The notes: generated by a model not told the origin, from the sequence alone. Positions 22,030 to 33,552 are shown, numbered from the stretch's first letter. The stretch is DNA of 64,000 bases from Bombyx mori (GCF_030269925.1 NC_085124.1:13826001-13890000), one strand, 5' to 3'. Numbers and translations: made by a program.

Positions 22030-23705
22030 TTTTTTTTTTTTTTTTTTTTTTATGATTGAAGGATTACTGGTGGCCCGGAGGCCTTTCCAGTTTCACCAGG
22101 ACAGGTGGGCGAGCAAAGGCTCAGCCAGGAGGGGTGGGATTTGCTAACAGCTACCAGAGCGCCTCCGAAGGAGACCTAACAGCTCAAGAGCAGCTGCTTC
22201 GCGAATGAATCTACTACCGGATCGGAATCGCGACCCGCTGAGAAGATCCGGCGAGAAACTCAGCGAGCTGATTCATGGGTTAGGTTGCACGGCGAACTCT
22301 TTGTCGAGTTCGACGAGTACGGTTACCGAGGTCCCTAAGCCTGCTCCTAGAGCTGAAGGCGTCTAGTGCGAAGGTTATTGGATCTGATGGATCCGTAAGG
22401 ACGTGTCTAGGGCGTCGACGGTGACTGGCTCCTGCATGATCAGGATTCGGGGAGTAGTCAGCGGCGGCTACGATAAGGCGATTATCATGACGCATAGCCT
22501 TATCGAAGTACCGTTCCGACGCTGACTTCATGTATTTCTGTATAGATTCGAGGCCCAGGTCGTCGTGTAGGTCAACGTTCCTCACGAACCACGGAGCTCC
22601 GACGGCTAACCTGCAAAAGCGGGATTGTAGAGATTGAAGGGTGTCTATGTGCGTGCGGGCCGCGTGAGCGAACACCACACTCGCGTAAGTCATGACGGGC
22701 CTTATGCAAGTTTTGTAAAGTGTCACCTTGTTCCGAAGGGACATTTTACTCCGCTTACAAATCATGGGGTAGAGTCTACCGAGAATAAACGCGGCACGGT
22801 CACGGACTGATTTTATATGCGGGCGGAATGTCATCGATGCATCCAGGGTAACGCCCAGGTACTTGACCTTCCTGGCCCAGGGTATGGATTGACTAAAGAG
22901 AGTAATCGGGGGTGTGAGATTCCTCCTCCTAATACGGGAGGAAATCCGTGTGGAGCTTCCCCTATGAAAGAGCACCGCAGTACTTTTCGCTGGGTTGATG
23001 TCTATGCGCCATTTTCGGAACCACTGTCCTAGGGCTAGGGCTGCGCTCTGAAGCTTCTTCGCGATTAGGGACTTGTTTCTACTGGAATAGTAAACAGTCG
23101 TGTCGTCGGCGAATAAAGCTAAATGGGTCGGCGGCGACCGGGGAATATCGTTAACGAATAAGCTAAATAGGAGGGGTGAGAGGACAGAGCCTTGCGGGAT
23201 TCCAGCTGTGAGAGGTCGTGGGGAGGAGCGGGTTCCCTCGACTCGATATCGAAAAGAGCGGTTCGACAAGAAGTCCCGTATGATGAGCACGAGACTATCC
23301 GGCACACCCATGTTGAATAGTTTGAAAATCAAACCGTTGTGCCAGACTTTGTCGAACGCTTTTGCGACGTCGAAGAAGAGAGCTCCCGTGTATAACGGTT
23401 TTGGTCGATTAAGCCCCACAAGAATGTGCTCCGTGAGGCGGTGCACCTGTTGAACGCATGAGTGATTTGTACGGAATCCGAATTGTTCATCGATGAGAAT
23501 GCCCTTGGATGAGACGAAGTCTCTGAGGCGTTTGTAGAGCAGACGCTCATACAGTTTGCCTAGAGACATGAGGAGGCTAATCGGGCGGTAGCTCGTCGGA
23601 TGATTTTTTGGTTTACCGGGTTTATGTATGCCGATAACGTCCGCTTCTTTCCACACCGCGGGAAAGATACAGTTCGCCATAGCGGCATTGAAAATAGATG
23701 CCAAC
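22030..23705 (-). mobile_element. LINE-D, Jockey-clade, 5'-truncated, inserted in HEL-2
   Basis: Poly-T (22030-22051) is the A tail on minus; the 8-bp duplication ACCTTCCT flanks it (22022-22029 and 23706-23713). It carries most of the reverse transcriptase plus a ~230-bp 3' UTR with the conserved CTGAG/CTCAG hairpin (22236-22265). Other copies: 37756-38350 and 9493-9664. Confidence 0.9.
22280..23704 (-). CDS. Jockey-type LINE reverse transcriptase, N-terminally truncated
   Basis: About 475 codons without a stop; the first few apparent codons (to 23719) lie in flanking Helitron DNA, so the real frame is simply cut off at the insertion edge. Counting from 23719, it holds the fingers/palm of a non-LTR reverse transcriptase. 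'YRPISLL' is near residue 44, catalytic block A 'FFDVAKAFDKVWH' at 115-127, 'GIPQGSVLSPLLF' at 173-185, and catalytic block C 'FADD' at 203-206. 'WRIDINPAKS' follows at 237-246, typical of the Jockey clade, and 'YLGV' at 287-290. The Asp residues of both catalytic blocks are present. The endonuclease and ORF1 are absent, so it cannot move on its own. The C-terminus is Arg-rich (RTRRTRQRVRRAT). Uninterrupted coding implies recent insertion. Confidence 0.9.
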   Translation of the reverse strand: MASIFNAAMANCIFPAVWKEADVIGIHKPGKPKNHPTSYRPISLLMSLGKLYERLLYKRLRDFVSSKGILIDEQFGFRTNHSCVQQVHRLTEHILVGLNRPKPLYTGALFFDVAKAFDKVWHNGLIFKLFNMGVPDSLVLIIRDFLSNRSFRYRVEGTRSSPRPLTAGIPQGSVLSPLLFSLFVNDIPRSPPTHLALFADDTTVYYSSRNKSLIAKKLQSAALALGQWFRKWRIDINPAKSTAVLFHRGSSTRISSRIRRRNLTPPITLFSQSIPWARKVKYLGVTLDASMTFRPHIKSVRDRAAFILGRLYPMICKRSKMSLRNKVTLYKTCIRPVMTYASVVFAHAARTHIDTLQSLQSRFCRLAVGAPWFVRNVDLHDDLGLESIQKYMKSASERYFDKAMRHDNRLIVAAADYSPNPDHAGASHRRRPRHVLTDPSDPITFALDAFSSRSRLRDLGNRTRRTRQRVRRAT

Positions 23706-23835
23706 ACCTTCCTCTTCAATCATTCTATCTATTAAAAAAAACCTCGTCAAAATCCGTTGCGTAGTTTTAAAGATTTAAGCATACATAGGGATATAGGGAC
23801 AGAGAAAGCGACTTTTGTTTTATACTATGTAGTGA

Positions 23836-24098
23836 TGTGTTACTGACATTTCGAATATATTGCTGTTTCCGTGGTCATAAAGGACTAATTTAGTATTTAT
23901 TGAAGTTCCAGAAAAAAAAAATTAAATTTCATATTTTTTATTATTAAAACATAAAATATTTCCAAATATTAATTTTTGTAGAATATCTGACGTTAGTTAG
24001 AACAAGACTCAAATTTTAACGAAGAAAACTCTTTCACCCGGGACCACGAAAACTAAACTACTCGTAATGTCGGAAAATAATAAAATGAAAATAAATTT
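23836..24098. other. Unassigned AT-rich
   Basis: Nothing recognised. Confidence 0.5.
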
Positions 24099-24230
24099 AC
24101 CCACTGAGTTTCTCGCCGGATCTTCTCAGTGGGTCGCAATTCCGGTAGTAGATTCAGCGAAGCACTGCTCTTGCTAAGGCTAGTGTTAGCAATTCTCTCG
24201 GCTTGAGCCCGTGAGCTCCTACCGATCCGT
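24099..24230 (+). mobile_element. LINE-B/D 3' UTR fragment
   Basis: CCCACTGAGTTTCTCGCCGG, hairpin intact, AGCACTGCTCTTGCTAAGGC; no A tail kept. Confidence 0.82.
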
Positions 24231-24241
24231 GCAAAGTTGGA

Positions 24242-24484
24242 TTTTTTTTATTGCTTATATGGGTGGACGAGCTCACAGTCCACTTGGTATTAAGTGGTTA
24301 CTGGATCCCATATACATCTACAACGTAAATGCGCCACCCGTCTTGAGATATAAGTTCTAAGGTCTTAGTATAGTTACAACGGATGCCCCACCCTTCAAGC
24401 CGAAACGGATTACTGCTTCTCGGCAGAAATAAGCAGGGCGGTGGTACCTACCCGTGCGGACTCACAAGAGGTCCTACCCCCAGT
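24242..24484 (-). mobile_element. SINE-A
   Basis: Poly-T, TATTGCTTATATGGGTGG to GGTCCTACCCCCAGTA. Confidence 0.92.
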
Positions 24485-25145
24485 AAAATAGCCCCTTAGG
24501 CTACCAACGACTAGGTAGTAAAAAGAAAAGGAAAATAATAAACACGAGATTTACTGTAAACTCAGCTTTAATTATGTCTACGGCACACGGAAATTGTATA
24601 AAATACTATATTTTAACGTACATTATTTTAAGTTGAGGGAGGCAGGCTTCCGAGATAAGTTCTCTTAGTCATGAAGCATTTTTAAAAAACCTTCTAAATA
24701 TTTATACATAAAATACTCTTGACATGAAATAATTTAATTATAATTAAACATCACATATTTAACGAAATCCGCTAGGATTATATTGTATATTACAAGGACT
24801 AGAAGAAAACACATTCGAGATACGAACAACCTGACGAAGACCTCGAGGTCATATATTTTGTACGGAATTCAAGGTCATGATTCACTGGACATACGAGGCC
24901 ATCTGACCACTGAATCGGATTATTTTAGGAGGAGGTGGATTAGTCTACAACAGGTCGATAATAAGCCCCATATCTCCTTTTACTAGTGCTATAAAAACGG
25001 TTGACTAACCTTTGAATCCATAATTTCTAAATGAGTGTCTGTGAAGTCTAACTTTCTAACTCTATTTTCATAATGTGACCATGGTAATGATGAGTCTGTG
25101 TTAGGGTAAGTTCATAAACCATATTAGTGTAGCTTTGCGATTATT
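24485..25145. other. Unassigned
   Basis: AT-rich; the 67-residue ORF 24783-24986 has no recognisable motif. Confidence 0.5.
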
Positions 25146-25264
25146 ATTTTTATTGCATATGTAAGCAGACGAGCATACCTACCCACCTGATGGTAAGTGG
25201 TTACCGTCGCTTATGGACATCGGCAAAGCCAGGGGCACAACCAAGTTGCAGCCTACCATTAAAC
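25146..25264 (-). mobile_element. LINE-C 3' end fragment
   Basis: TTATTGCATATGTAAGCAG, CACCTGATGGTAAGTGGTTA, GCCAGGGGCACAACCAAG. Confidence 0.82.
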
Positions 25265-25395
25265 TACGTGGAGATATATATACTACCACGTCTCTGCCGC
25301 AACCCCAATTTTAAGTGTCAATCACATACAGCTAGCAGTGGTTACAAAAATACTGCCATACCACATTTTTAAATAGATTATTCGATAATTTACTT

Positions 25396-25447
25396 ATTTT
25401 TTTCTTTATTGCGTAGTTGGATAGACGAGCTCACGGCCCACCTGAAG
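25396..25447 (-). mobile_element. SINE-A tail stub
   Basis: TTTATTGCGTAGTTGGATAG, GAGCTCACGGCCCACCTG, broken where the next SINE's poly-T begins. Confidence 0.75.
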
Positions 25448-25690
25448 TTTTTTTATTGCTTAGATGGGTGGACGAGCTCACAGTCCACCTGGTGTTAAGT
25501 GGTTACTAGAGCCCATAGACATCTGCAACCTAAATGCGCCACCCACCTTGAGATATAAGTTCTAAGGTCTCAGTATAGTTACAACGGCTGCCCTACCCTT
25601 CAAACCGAAACGCATTACTGCTTCACGGCGGAAATAGGCAGAGCGGTGGTACCTACCCGTGCGGACTCACAAGAGGTCCTACCACCAGTA
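25448..25690 (-). mobile_element. SINE-A
   Basis: Poly-T, full tail unit to CCTACCACCAGTA; inserted beside or within the older stub at 25396-25447. Confidence 0.93.
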
Positions 25691-26278
25691 AAAAACGTAA
25701 CGTAAAAAGCGTACGTAATCAAACTTCAACTAGCTATCAAATTATTCTTACTATAATATATTACATAATCTATCTTATGCCTTACATCTGCTATGTAATA
25801 TGCATTAGTTCGTGTCCTCAAAAATCTACATGGTGATCTAATATATATCAATTATGTACATTACCTCGTATTTCGAAATCATTCTCATTGGTTAAAACAT
25901 TAGCTAAATTATTGTTTAAGATATTAGGCAAAGTATCTGTTTACTAAATGAGTTTCTATTTAAGTGCCTTGTTATTGCCAAATTAGATTTCCTACATTAT
26001 CTTAATCGCGTTTACTCAATGTAATAGGTTCTCACAGATAATCTAACTCATTTACTTGTTTGTTTGAATGGCTCTTGTATAAAAACTGTGGTTTCGTTAA
26101 AGAAAAAAAGAATTGGACATCAGACTTCGATTATTCATCATTATTATCAAATCTTGTAAAAATAATACATTCAGTATGCATTGATTAAAGTTTTTTTTTA
26201 ACACACCGAAACTATTGGCTTCGGGGGATAGGATTGGGCAAGCTTGGTTGCGATTTACGCTAGATTAATGAAAAATAC
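25691..26278. other. Unassigned
   Basis: AT-rich, no recognised feature. Confidence 0.5.
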
Positions 26279-26704
26279 TTTTTTTTTTCCTACCTAAGCT
26301 TATAGCCTTGTGAGGCTATATCAGCGTCGCCTTAACTAGTAGGTGAGCTCACGGAGCTTTAACCTGATGATGTTGCTAACACGAACCCTAGCAAGAGCCG
26401 TGCTTCGCAGAATCTACCAACGGATAGGAAACGCAATCCACTGAGAAGATCCAGCGAGAAACTCAGTGGGCTGTGTCTGAGGGTTAATTTACTCGTCGAG
26501 CCCTTCGTCGCAAGCGACGGGTTCGACGAGAACGATGACCGGTGCTTGAGGTACCTAAAAGCATCGTTAGTGGATCGGGAGGACCCGAAATGACGTGTTT
26601 GGGGCGACGTCGACTGCTTTCCATTCTGTCCGCAGGATCGGGAATGTAGTTACCGGCGGCTACGACGAGAGGGTTCTCGTGTCGTGCCGCTTTATCGAAG
26701 TGGT
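26279..26704 (-). mobile_element. LINE-B 3' end, longest copy here
   Basis: Poly-T, CCTACCTAAGC, hairpin at 26438-26469, Arg-rich ORF end on minus and ~200 bp of upstream coding sequence ending CTTTATCGAAGTGG. Extends further 5' than most copies and links LINE-B to LINE-D (both keep the GGCGGCTACGA and TTATCGAAGT blocks). Confidence 0.87.
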
Positions 26705-27104
26705 GAAAAATACCATTTTTGGAACCAAAACGAATCTCATATATCTTTAATTTGAAACCTTCCGTGAAGTGTCAAAAACAATTACCGAAATTAATTGAAG
26801 ACATGAATGGATGAAGGGACTAAGTACCGTTTTTAAGATTTTTGAGTTTTTTTAGTTTTACATTGAATGAAGATGTTATGTGCCTATAAACCATATTAGA
26901 TCTTAAAACTCCTTTTCACGGGCATTTTTAGAAGTTGAGATTTAAGATTTTAGAGCTATCTACGAAGAAAAATTACAAGTAACAAAAATTTGTTGCCCGT
27001 TTTCTCAAAATTAACAAATGTATCATATCATTGTCCACTCATGTCTTCAGTTACGATTAGTTAAATGTTTATTGAACGCATATAGAAGAAACGTACGAAG
27101 AAAT
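26705..27104. other. Unassigned
   Basis: AT-rich; nothing recognised. Confidence 0.5.
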
Positions 27105-27107
27105 AAT

Positions 27108-27850
27108 ATCAAATCAAATCAAATCAAAAAAAAAATATTCAACATAAATGAAAGTACGTCATACTTGTTGAACGTCAAAAGAACTACCGCCAATTCACAA
27201 AAACTAGCCTCCGTCCTGAGAAGAATTGGCAAGAAACTCAGCGGGCATGTTTTCTTTTTTTTTAAATATTATATTATTTTTTTAATATTAGATTATTTTT
27301 AAATATTCATTTTTACATGAGTATTATAACATAACAATTATTACAATATTGAAATGCCCGGAGCGAGCAACTCATTCCCACTTTGTGCAAATTCTAGATA
27401 ATCATTGACTTTATAGTAAGCTTTATTGCACAGATGTTCTTTAATAGTTTTCTTAAACCTATGTATATGTAGGTTCTGAACATCTTGTGGGATTTTGTTG
27501 TACAGGCGCACAGACAAACACCCGAATGAATTTCGTATCTTATGTAACCTACTCATCGGCACAACAAGCTTGTGTTTGTTCCTAGTATTTCTATTATGTA
27601 TGTCCGACATTTTAGGAAACTCCTCAATATGTTTACGAACATTCATCAAATTTTCAAAGATGTACTGCGAAGGCATAGTGAGAACTTTAATTTCTTTAAA
27701 TTTTTCCCTCAGGGATTCCCTTGAGTGCATGTTATAAATAGCACGTATAGCTCTTTTCTGCAGAATAAATATTATTTCTACATCTATACATAGAATCGCT
27801 CGGTGAAACATCTTGCCAATATCGATACTTCCCAAACATACCATAGATTC
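27108..27850 (-). mobile_element. LINE with (TTTGA)n tail, 5'-truncated
   Basis: On minus: reverse transcriptase C-terminal ORF, AT-rich 3' UTR with a CTGAG/CTCAG hairpin (27216-27241), then a TTTGATTTGATTTGAT tail (27108-27126). The pentamer tail in place of poly-A sets it apart from LINE-B/C/D. Confidence 0.75.
27341..27844 (-). CDS. LINE reverse transcriptase C-terminal domain (partial)
   Basis: Up to 167 codons with no stop. The core reads 'ILQKRAIRAIYNMHSRESLR', 'NTRNKHKL', 'RLHKIRNSFGCLSVRLYNKI' and 'FKKTIKEHL', the post-catalytic C-terminal domain of Jockey/CR1-type LINE proteins common in Lepidoptera. The palm with its catalytic Asp pair is missing. The true start is unknown since the element is 5'-truncated; the first Met is arbitrary. 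The intact frame suggests a fairly young copy. The clade within Jockey/CR1 is unresolved. It is not a host gene: its 3' UTR and tail are those of a retroelement. Confidence 0.8.
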   Translation of the reverse strand: MVCLGSIDIGKMFHRAILCIDVEIIFILQKRAIRAIYNMHSRESLREKFKEIKVLTMPSQYIFENLMNVRKHIEEFPKMSDIHNRNTRNKHKLVVPMSRLHKIRNSFGCLSVRLYNKIPQDVQNLHIHRFKKTIKEHLCNKAYYKVNDYLEFAQSGNELLAPGISIL

Positions 27851-28171
27851 AATATTATGAAATTTATCTTATATTTCAGTTATAGAACTCGCAAAAAATA
27901 TCCGACATCGTCAAAGATATTCATGTAATGTCCAAAGGGAATTTTGTTACAGAAGAAAAATGTCTACTGCTGAAACATTAATATCCGCGAAATCACGGAA
28001 ACAGATCATTAAGGATTACATTTGGAGCCGCTTTCAATTTGACTTTTAAGTAAAGACGTTAATCTAAAGGGACACAGACAGAGACGAGCGCTGTTTGTAG
28101 TAGATAATACGATGTGTTTGAATAGAAATGTGTTTGTTTAATGCTCTGTGCTTTGACTAGCCTATTGCCTA
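27851..28171. other. Unassigned
   Basis: Nothing recognised. Confidence 0.5.
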
Positions 28172-28602
28172 TCTATACTGATATTATGAAGGGGAAAGAT
28201 TTGTTTGTTTGTTTGTATTGAATAGGCTCCGAAACTATTGAACCGATTTGAAAAATTCTTTCACTGTTTGGAAGCTACACTATTCCCGAGTGACATAGGC
28301 TATAATCTTTTTTGAAAAAAACTAGGGATTGCTAAAACTCTAATAATGTAACCCAAGGTGTAAAAAAATTACCTAAAATATTCTTTACATCGCGTGCCCT
28401 GCGAAAACTATTCATGATAGAATAAAAGAATGTACTACGACTTTGTAGAACACATTATTATTTACAAAAAGTGTCGCTACAGCATATGTCTAACTATTAT
28501 TATGTTGTGCCGCAATAAGTGTTCCTTTTAAAAAAAAAAACAATTTCAAATATCGTTGATATTTTTGTTATAGACCCGAGCGGAGCCGGAGCGGGCCGCT
28601 AG
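28172..28602 (+). mobile_element. Helitron HEL-4, complete non-autonomous copy
   Basis: Starts TCTATACTGATATTATGAAG after A(28171), has AAAGATTTGTTTGTTTGTTT and GGCTCCGAAACTATTGAACC near its left end, and ends in GC-rich CCGGAGCGGGCCGCTAG. The 3' flank is C rather than T. 431 bp. Related copies: 52989-53115 (3' end) and 60366-62170. Confidence 0.85.
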
Positions 28603-29467
28603 CTTTAGAATAAAGTGGCTACCGGAGTGCATAGATAACAGAACGTCCTAACTTGAGACTTGAGGTCGTAGCCTCAATTGTATTATAAAATGGCTTATTA
28701 AAGTATACAAAATTGAACATAATTTTATTTAAAAATGAGTCAACCGAAAGTGAATTGAAGCACTGAAGATCACGTTTTATCTCACTCGTTTAAATAACTC
28801 CAATTAGCTGAATCTTCATACTGATTACTGTGATTCATCGTTCTCTTGGCTCATGCTAAATAACTGGGAGTCTGGCAAGATGGCCACTAACAAAATTAAA
28901 GGACGGCGCAACCCTTTCCCGCTTTAGGGCCAAATGAAATTAAATTACCGACGCGACGGTCACAATTCAACTTTGAAGTGGATCCAGCCTCCAAGTTTCG
29001 TGCTAATGCCATTAAAAGTCGCTGAAATTTTGCGGAAACACGTTGGTCGGGTGGAACATTTCGTTTTTGAAGTTATTGTAATGATTTTACATGGGCTAAA
29101 TGTTATTGTGAGGGTGGAATTCTGTTGATGCGCTCGGGGGCACGCCGTTTTGTGTTTGTGTCGTGTTCTTTTTTTTAACGAGCGCTCAGACCCAGAGTGT
29201 ATCTCAAAAAATACCCCAAAAAGGCACTAATGCCATCCACTTTAAGACATAACGTTAATGTCCCTATTGTATTGAAATCATACCTTCAAATCGAAACCTA
29301 GAAATGCTTCGCGATTAAAATACCCGTATGTGCTTTTTATTTCCAGACACCAACCACATCAATAATCTTATTGATGTGAAGATGTACATGTAGATGAAGA
29401 TGTACAAATATATCCAAAGAATTACCACTCCATTGACATGATAGAACGTGATAAGACTTTCTTTGAA
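28603..29467. other. Mostly unassigned
   Basis: 28613-28685 and 29265-29330 contain decayed SINE-A-like words. The ORF 28934-29128 (+) has no recognised motif. Confidence 0.4.
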
Positions 29468-29897
29468 GTCGTCGTGGCCTTAAGGATAAGACTTCCGGTC
29501 ATTTGTGTTGAGCGATGCACCGGTATTCAAATCCCGCAGGCGGGTATCAATTTTTCTAATAAAATACGTACTCAACAAATGTTCACGATTAACTTCCACG
29601 GTGAAGGAATAACATGGTGTAATAAAATGAAACCCGCAAAATTATAATTTGCGTAATTACTGGTGGTAGGACTTCTTGTGAGTCCGCGCGGGTAGGTACC
29701 ACCACCCCGCCTATTTCTGCCGTGAAGCAGTAATGCGTTTCGGTTTGAAGGGTGGGGCAGCCGTAGTAAAACTATACTTAGAAGTTATATCTTAAGGTGG
29801 GTGGCGCATTTACGTTGTAGATGTCCACTTAACACCAGTGTAAGTACTTAACACCAGGTGGGTTGTGAGCTCGTCCAACCATCTAATCAATTAAAAA
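29468..29897 (+). mobile_element. Composite SINE (tRNA-like head + SINE-A)
   Basis: The head (29468-29659) begins GTCGTCGTGGCCTTAAGG, matching a tRNA-Arg-type 5' half, then a hairpin and a B-box-like GGTATTCAAATCCCG. A linker ends AAATTATAATTTGCGTAATT. It then continues without a break into SINE-A (ACTGGTGGTAGGAC). The tail has an extra AACACCAG duplication near 29835. Confidence 0.88.
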
Positions 29898-31090
29898 GTC
29901 TTTTGTCGATCGCATCATTTGACACATTAATATGACATACACATCACACACAAAAAACACGCACACAAGCGTTCGTAATAGATAATACTCAGTTTCCACG
30001 AGCTGTATTTTGACGCGCCGAGTCTAGTCAGGTTGGTGAACTATCGATATGAGAGGTCATGTCTCAAGTACAAAAATAAAATTATTTTCATAACGCAAAG
30101 TTGCAGATAGAAAAGAATTTAATATTTGTATATAGCGCATAGCATTCATGCCACTACAGAGTTTGGATACAGGATACCACAGTCTTATATATTATGTTTT
30201 TCCTGGAAGGACAAAGGCAACGTTCATTCTAATTATTCTGACGAGAAATTTCTGGGAATTAGGCCATTTTAAATAAATATCTCAAAACGCCGTGCTGTGT
30301 TTTCATTATTATACTAAGTAATTTAATTTGAAAGTAGCCACACACCCAAACACAAATCGTCTTTTCGCATTAAAAGTGGACAATTTCCAAAAATCTTCGA
30401 AATTGAGTTAATATGCGGAATAATTTGGCATCGCCAGTATCTTTCTTGTTAATACTGTCAAAAGAGCGTAGCTTAGTTTTTTGTTTTTTGCTTACCTGTA
30501 TTTTGACTACTATAACAAAATTAATACATACATAATTTTATCTTATTTTAAGAGACAGATAATGTAATTGGAAAAAATAAAAAATAAATGTTGCGAAGAT
30601 GATTAATATTAAAAATATCACATGTTAAACCTTTAAAACACTCTCCTGTAAAATTTGTAAGTTTTGAGATTATACAGTTTTAATGCGAGAAGACGAAATA
30701 TCAAACAGAAATATGAAAAATATAAATATTTTACTCACGACAAAAACGGAATTAGTAAATCATTTCAAAAAGCACTTAACAGATTTCAGAATATCTTAGT
30801 ATTCTTCGAGATATTTAAACACACAAAACGTAGCTAAATATGTACAAATGTAAGCGGTTAGTTCAATGCCGCATTTATTTACGAAGCAGATATTGTATCA
30901 ATGCGAATTAGGATGGCCGTGTTAAATCTATGACAATGTAATTTCGAGGGGAAAAAATTTAAATGCTACGTCATACAAGTACAGTCGCCAACGAAATTAA
31001 AAAGAATGAGAATTCGATTTGTCGTTGCAATGTTACGTTTGCTGCATAATCTTTCATTGCATTCGGTTTACGCTCTCCTACGTTTCAGCT
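29898..31090. other. Unassigned, 1.2 kb AT-rich
   Basis: No gene, splice-bounded ORF or repeat family recognised. Confidence 0.5.
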
Positions 31091-31307
31091 ACTGGTGGTA
31101 GGACCTTTACTGGTAGTAGGGCCTCTTGTGAGTCCGCGCGAGTAGGTACCACCGCCCTGCCTATTTCTGCCGTGAAGTAGTAATGCGTTTCGTTCTGAAG
31201 GGTGGGGCAGCCGCTGTAACTATACTGAGATCTTAGAATTTATATCTCAAGGTGGGGGCGCATTTACGTTGCTTGAGCTTGTCCATCCATCTAAGCAATA
31301 AATAAAA
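31091..31307 (+). mobile_element. SINE-A with duplicated 5' end
   Basis: The first ~18 bases are repeated (ACTGGTGGTAGGACC at 31091, ACTGGTAGTAGGGCC at 31109). The segment before CTTGAGCTTGTCC has lost about 60 bp. Confidence 0.88.
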
Positions 31308-31765
31308 AAGCTAATACAGTTTCATGCACTCGTAGTCGCCGAAAAGTTAGACCGCTTAGAATCTCCTCAGCTATCCGTTTTGTTTTGTTTTTACATTGTT
31401 TTATTCGTAAAATGTATTTGTTCGATGTCCGATATCATTGAAAACGTTGTGATAATTTGTTATCCTCATGATTATTAATTGTTATGGTATAGAAAATGTT
31501 TAGTCTAGTACTATTTATCCATATAAGAAATATAGGAACGCCTATGAATACATGCATTTGGAATAAACACAGTTAGCTTGGATCGTCTTCGTCAATGTCA
31601 GGAACAGCGTGCTAACGTTTACCGAGCGCGTAAAGCGCCTCGCAATTCGATTTCCCTTCCACTATTCAAATGCAACAGCTCCCATTAGCTCTAGAATCTG
31701 ACACGGTGCAAACCGACAACGGAAACACCACAACGAGCTCAATTCACTTAACAAGGTGAGATCTG
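31308..31765. other. Unassigned
   Basis: Nothing recognised. Confidence 0.5.
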
Positions 31766-32185
31766 TGTGCTTAGTGCGAGTTTTTTAACGTTCTCGATAG
31801 CGTAAAAGTTAACTTTTTTATTGCTTATATGGGAGGACGAGTTCACAGCCCATGTGTTAAGTGGTTACTGGAGCCCATAGACATCTACAATGTAAATGCG
31901 CCACTCACCTTAAGATATAAGTTCTAAGGCCTCAGTATAGTTATGACGGCTGCCCCACCCTTCAAGCCGAAACGCATTACTGCTTAAAGGTAGAAATAGG
32001 CGGGGTGGTGGTACCTACCTGTGCGGATTCATAAGAGGTCCTACCACCAGTGAGAACTCAACTCAAATTTGTATGGAGTTGGAACAGCGCTCCTAGCGGC
32101 ACACGTAGGCAAGGGTTCCAACTCCATACAAAGTTTAAGTTAACTTTTACGCTATCGAAAACGTTAAAAAACTCGCACTAAGCAA
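31766..32185. mobile_element. MITE family M, copy 2, split by SINE-A
   Basis: Left arm 31766-31813, right part 32052-32185. The inner palindrome pairs ATTTGTATGGAGTTGGAAC with GTTCCAACTCCATACAAA. Rejoining the halves gives the layout of copy 1. Confidence 0.85.
31814..32051 (-). mobile_element. SINE-A nested in MITE M
   Basis: Poly-T to CCTACCACCAGT; an AACT beside each end may be the target duplication. Confidence 0.9.
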
Positions 32186-32774
32186 ACTGTTAATCAATTA
32201 CCCAAGCGACCTGTTTTTGACAGGTCGGCTTAGTGTGGACGCAGACATGAAAATTAGGAATCACAAATTAACCTTCGAATTATACGCGACAACTATAAAA
32301 ATAATAAGCTTACATTTTCCGAGGAATTAGTAAGAATTTTATTAGGAATTTTTGAAGTATTGATTCAATAATTTCATCGAATTTTAAGGAATTTTCTAAG
32401 CACCGTTTTATATAATAGCAAAATAAATATCTGAACTATACTATTCTACAACCCTGCGTTTAAATTGAATACGTTTTGTTCTGAAGCAAGTTCCAATCGC
32501 GTCGTGAAACAATAAGACTCAGCTGAATGAACTGTGCTTATCTTTGTTATCAAACGCGCTAAATTCTTATCGGTGATTCAATTCATTTTCAGTTATAAGC
32601 GATGTCGTAAATTATTTACAAATACAGCGTTATGTTAATGATTTGTTACTTTTAATTTATTATTTGAAAGTTATTAAATATTAAACTTCTGTCGGACATC
32701 CCTGATAGATGTAATTGAGACACCAAAACATATATTCTGCTTTATCAAAACTGTGTATTTACTGTACTTGAATT
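32186..32774. other. Unassigned
   Basis: AT-rich, nothing recognised. Confidence 0.5.
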
Positions 32775-32883
32775 GTTTTTATTGTCCTTGTAGCCAGACG
32801 AGCATACGGCCCAGCTGATGGTGAGTGGTTACCGTCGCCCATAGACGTAAGCAATGCCAGAAGCACAGCCAAGCCACTGCCTA
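32775..32883 (-). mobile_element. LINE-C 3' end fragment
   Basis: TTATTGTCCTTGTAGCCAG, CAGCTGATGGTGAGTGG, GCCAAGCCACTGCC. Confidence 0.85.
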
Positions 32884-32917
32884 AATTTTGTGTTGTTAAA
32901 ACGAAATTGGCTGGTAA

Positions 32918-33161
32918 TTTTTTTTTTAATTGCTTAAGTGGGAGGACGAGCTCAAAGCCCACCTGGTGTTAAGTGGTCACTGGAGCCCATAGACATCTAC
33001 AACGTAAATGCGCCACCCATCTTGAGACATAAGTTCTAAGGTCTCAAGTATAGTTACAACGGCTACCCCGCCCTTTAAACCGAAACGCGTTACTGCTTCA
33101 CGGCAGAAATAGGCAGGGTTGTACCTACCCGCGCGGACTCACAATAGGTCCTACCACCAGT
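32918..33161 (-). mobile_element. SINE-A
   Basis: Poly-T to CCTACCACCAGTA; small deletion at GGCAGGGTTGTACC. Confidence 0.92.
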
Positions 33162-33552
33162 AAACCTCCTCCAGTCCTCAACCGTTTAGCTCTTAATAGA
33201 GCGGTCGTGATCGTCTTGTCGTGTTAATTTTGTAACTAGCGAAAATCGTAGACAATTCTAATTCAAAACATGCTTGTTTTCAATAGTACTTGTTAGCGTG
33301 TTAGCACACATCCTTCGCGGCTGTCACGATACAAGTCCCGTGCGTACGTCAGCTCTAATGTGCCGTGAACGAATCTTGTCGCTTCGGTCTCCATGTGTCG
33401 CGAATTAAGTCAGCACGTCGCGTCGCGTTATTATAAATCAATTAAGTTCACGGAAATCTTATTAATATTACAACTTATTAATGTTCTAGTTGAAATGCTT
33501 ACGTAATAAATAAATTAAGGATTATTTCGTTAGGTACAAATTTAGACGAATT
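33162..33552. other. Unassigned
   Basis: GAGCGGTCGTGATCG near 33199 echoes words at 5619 and 6685; otherwise unknown. Confidence 0.4.

Larger units (their letters stand above)
21937..23835 (-). mobile_element. Helitron HEL-2, split by a LINE
   Basis: On minus, starts TCACTACATAG at 23835 after A and ends GGGTCGCTAG at 21937 before T. The end carries the small hairpin GCGA-GGGCGGG-TCGC. The two halves (21937-22029 and 23706-23835) rejoin exactly as in the unbroken copies at 34643-34847 and 58153-58381. The LINE-D insertion accounts for the gap. Confidence 0.88.
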
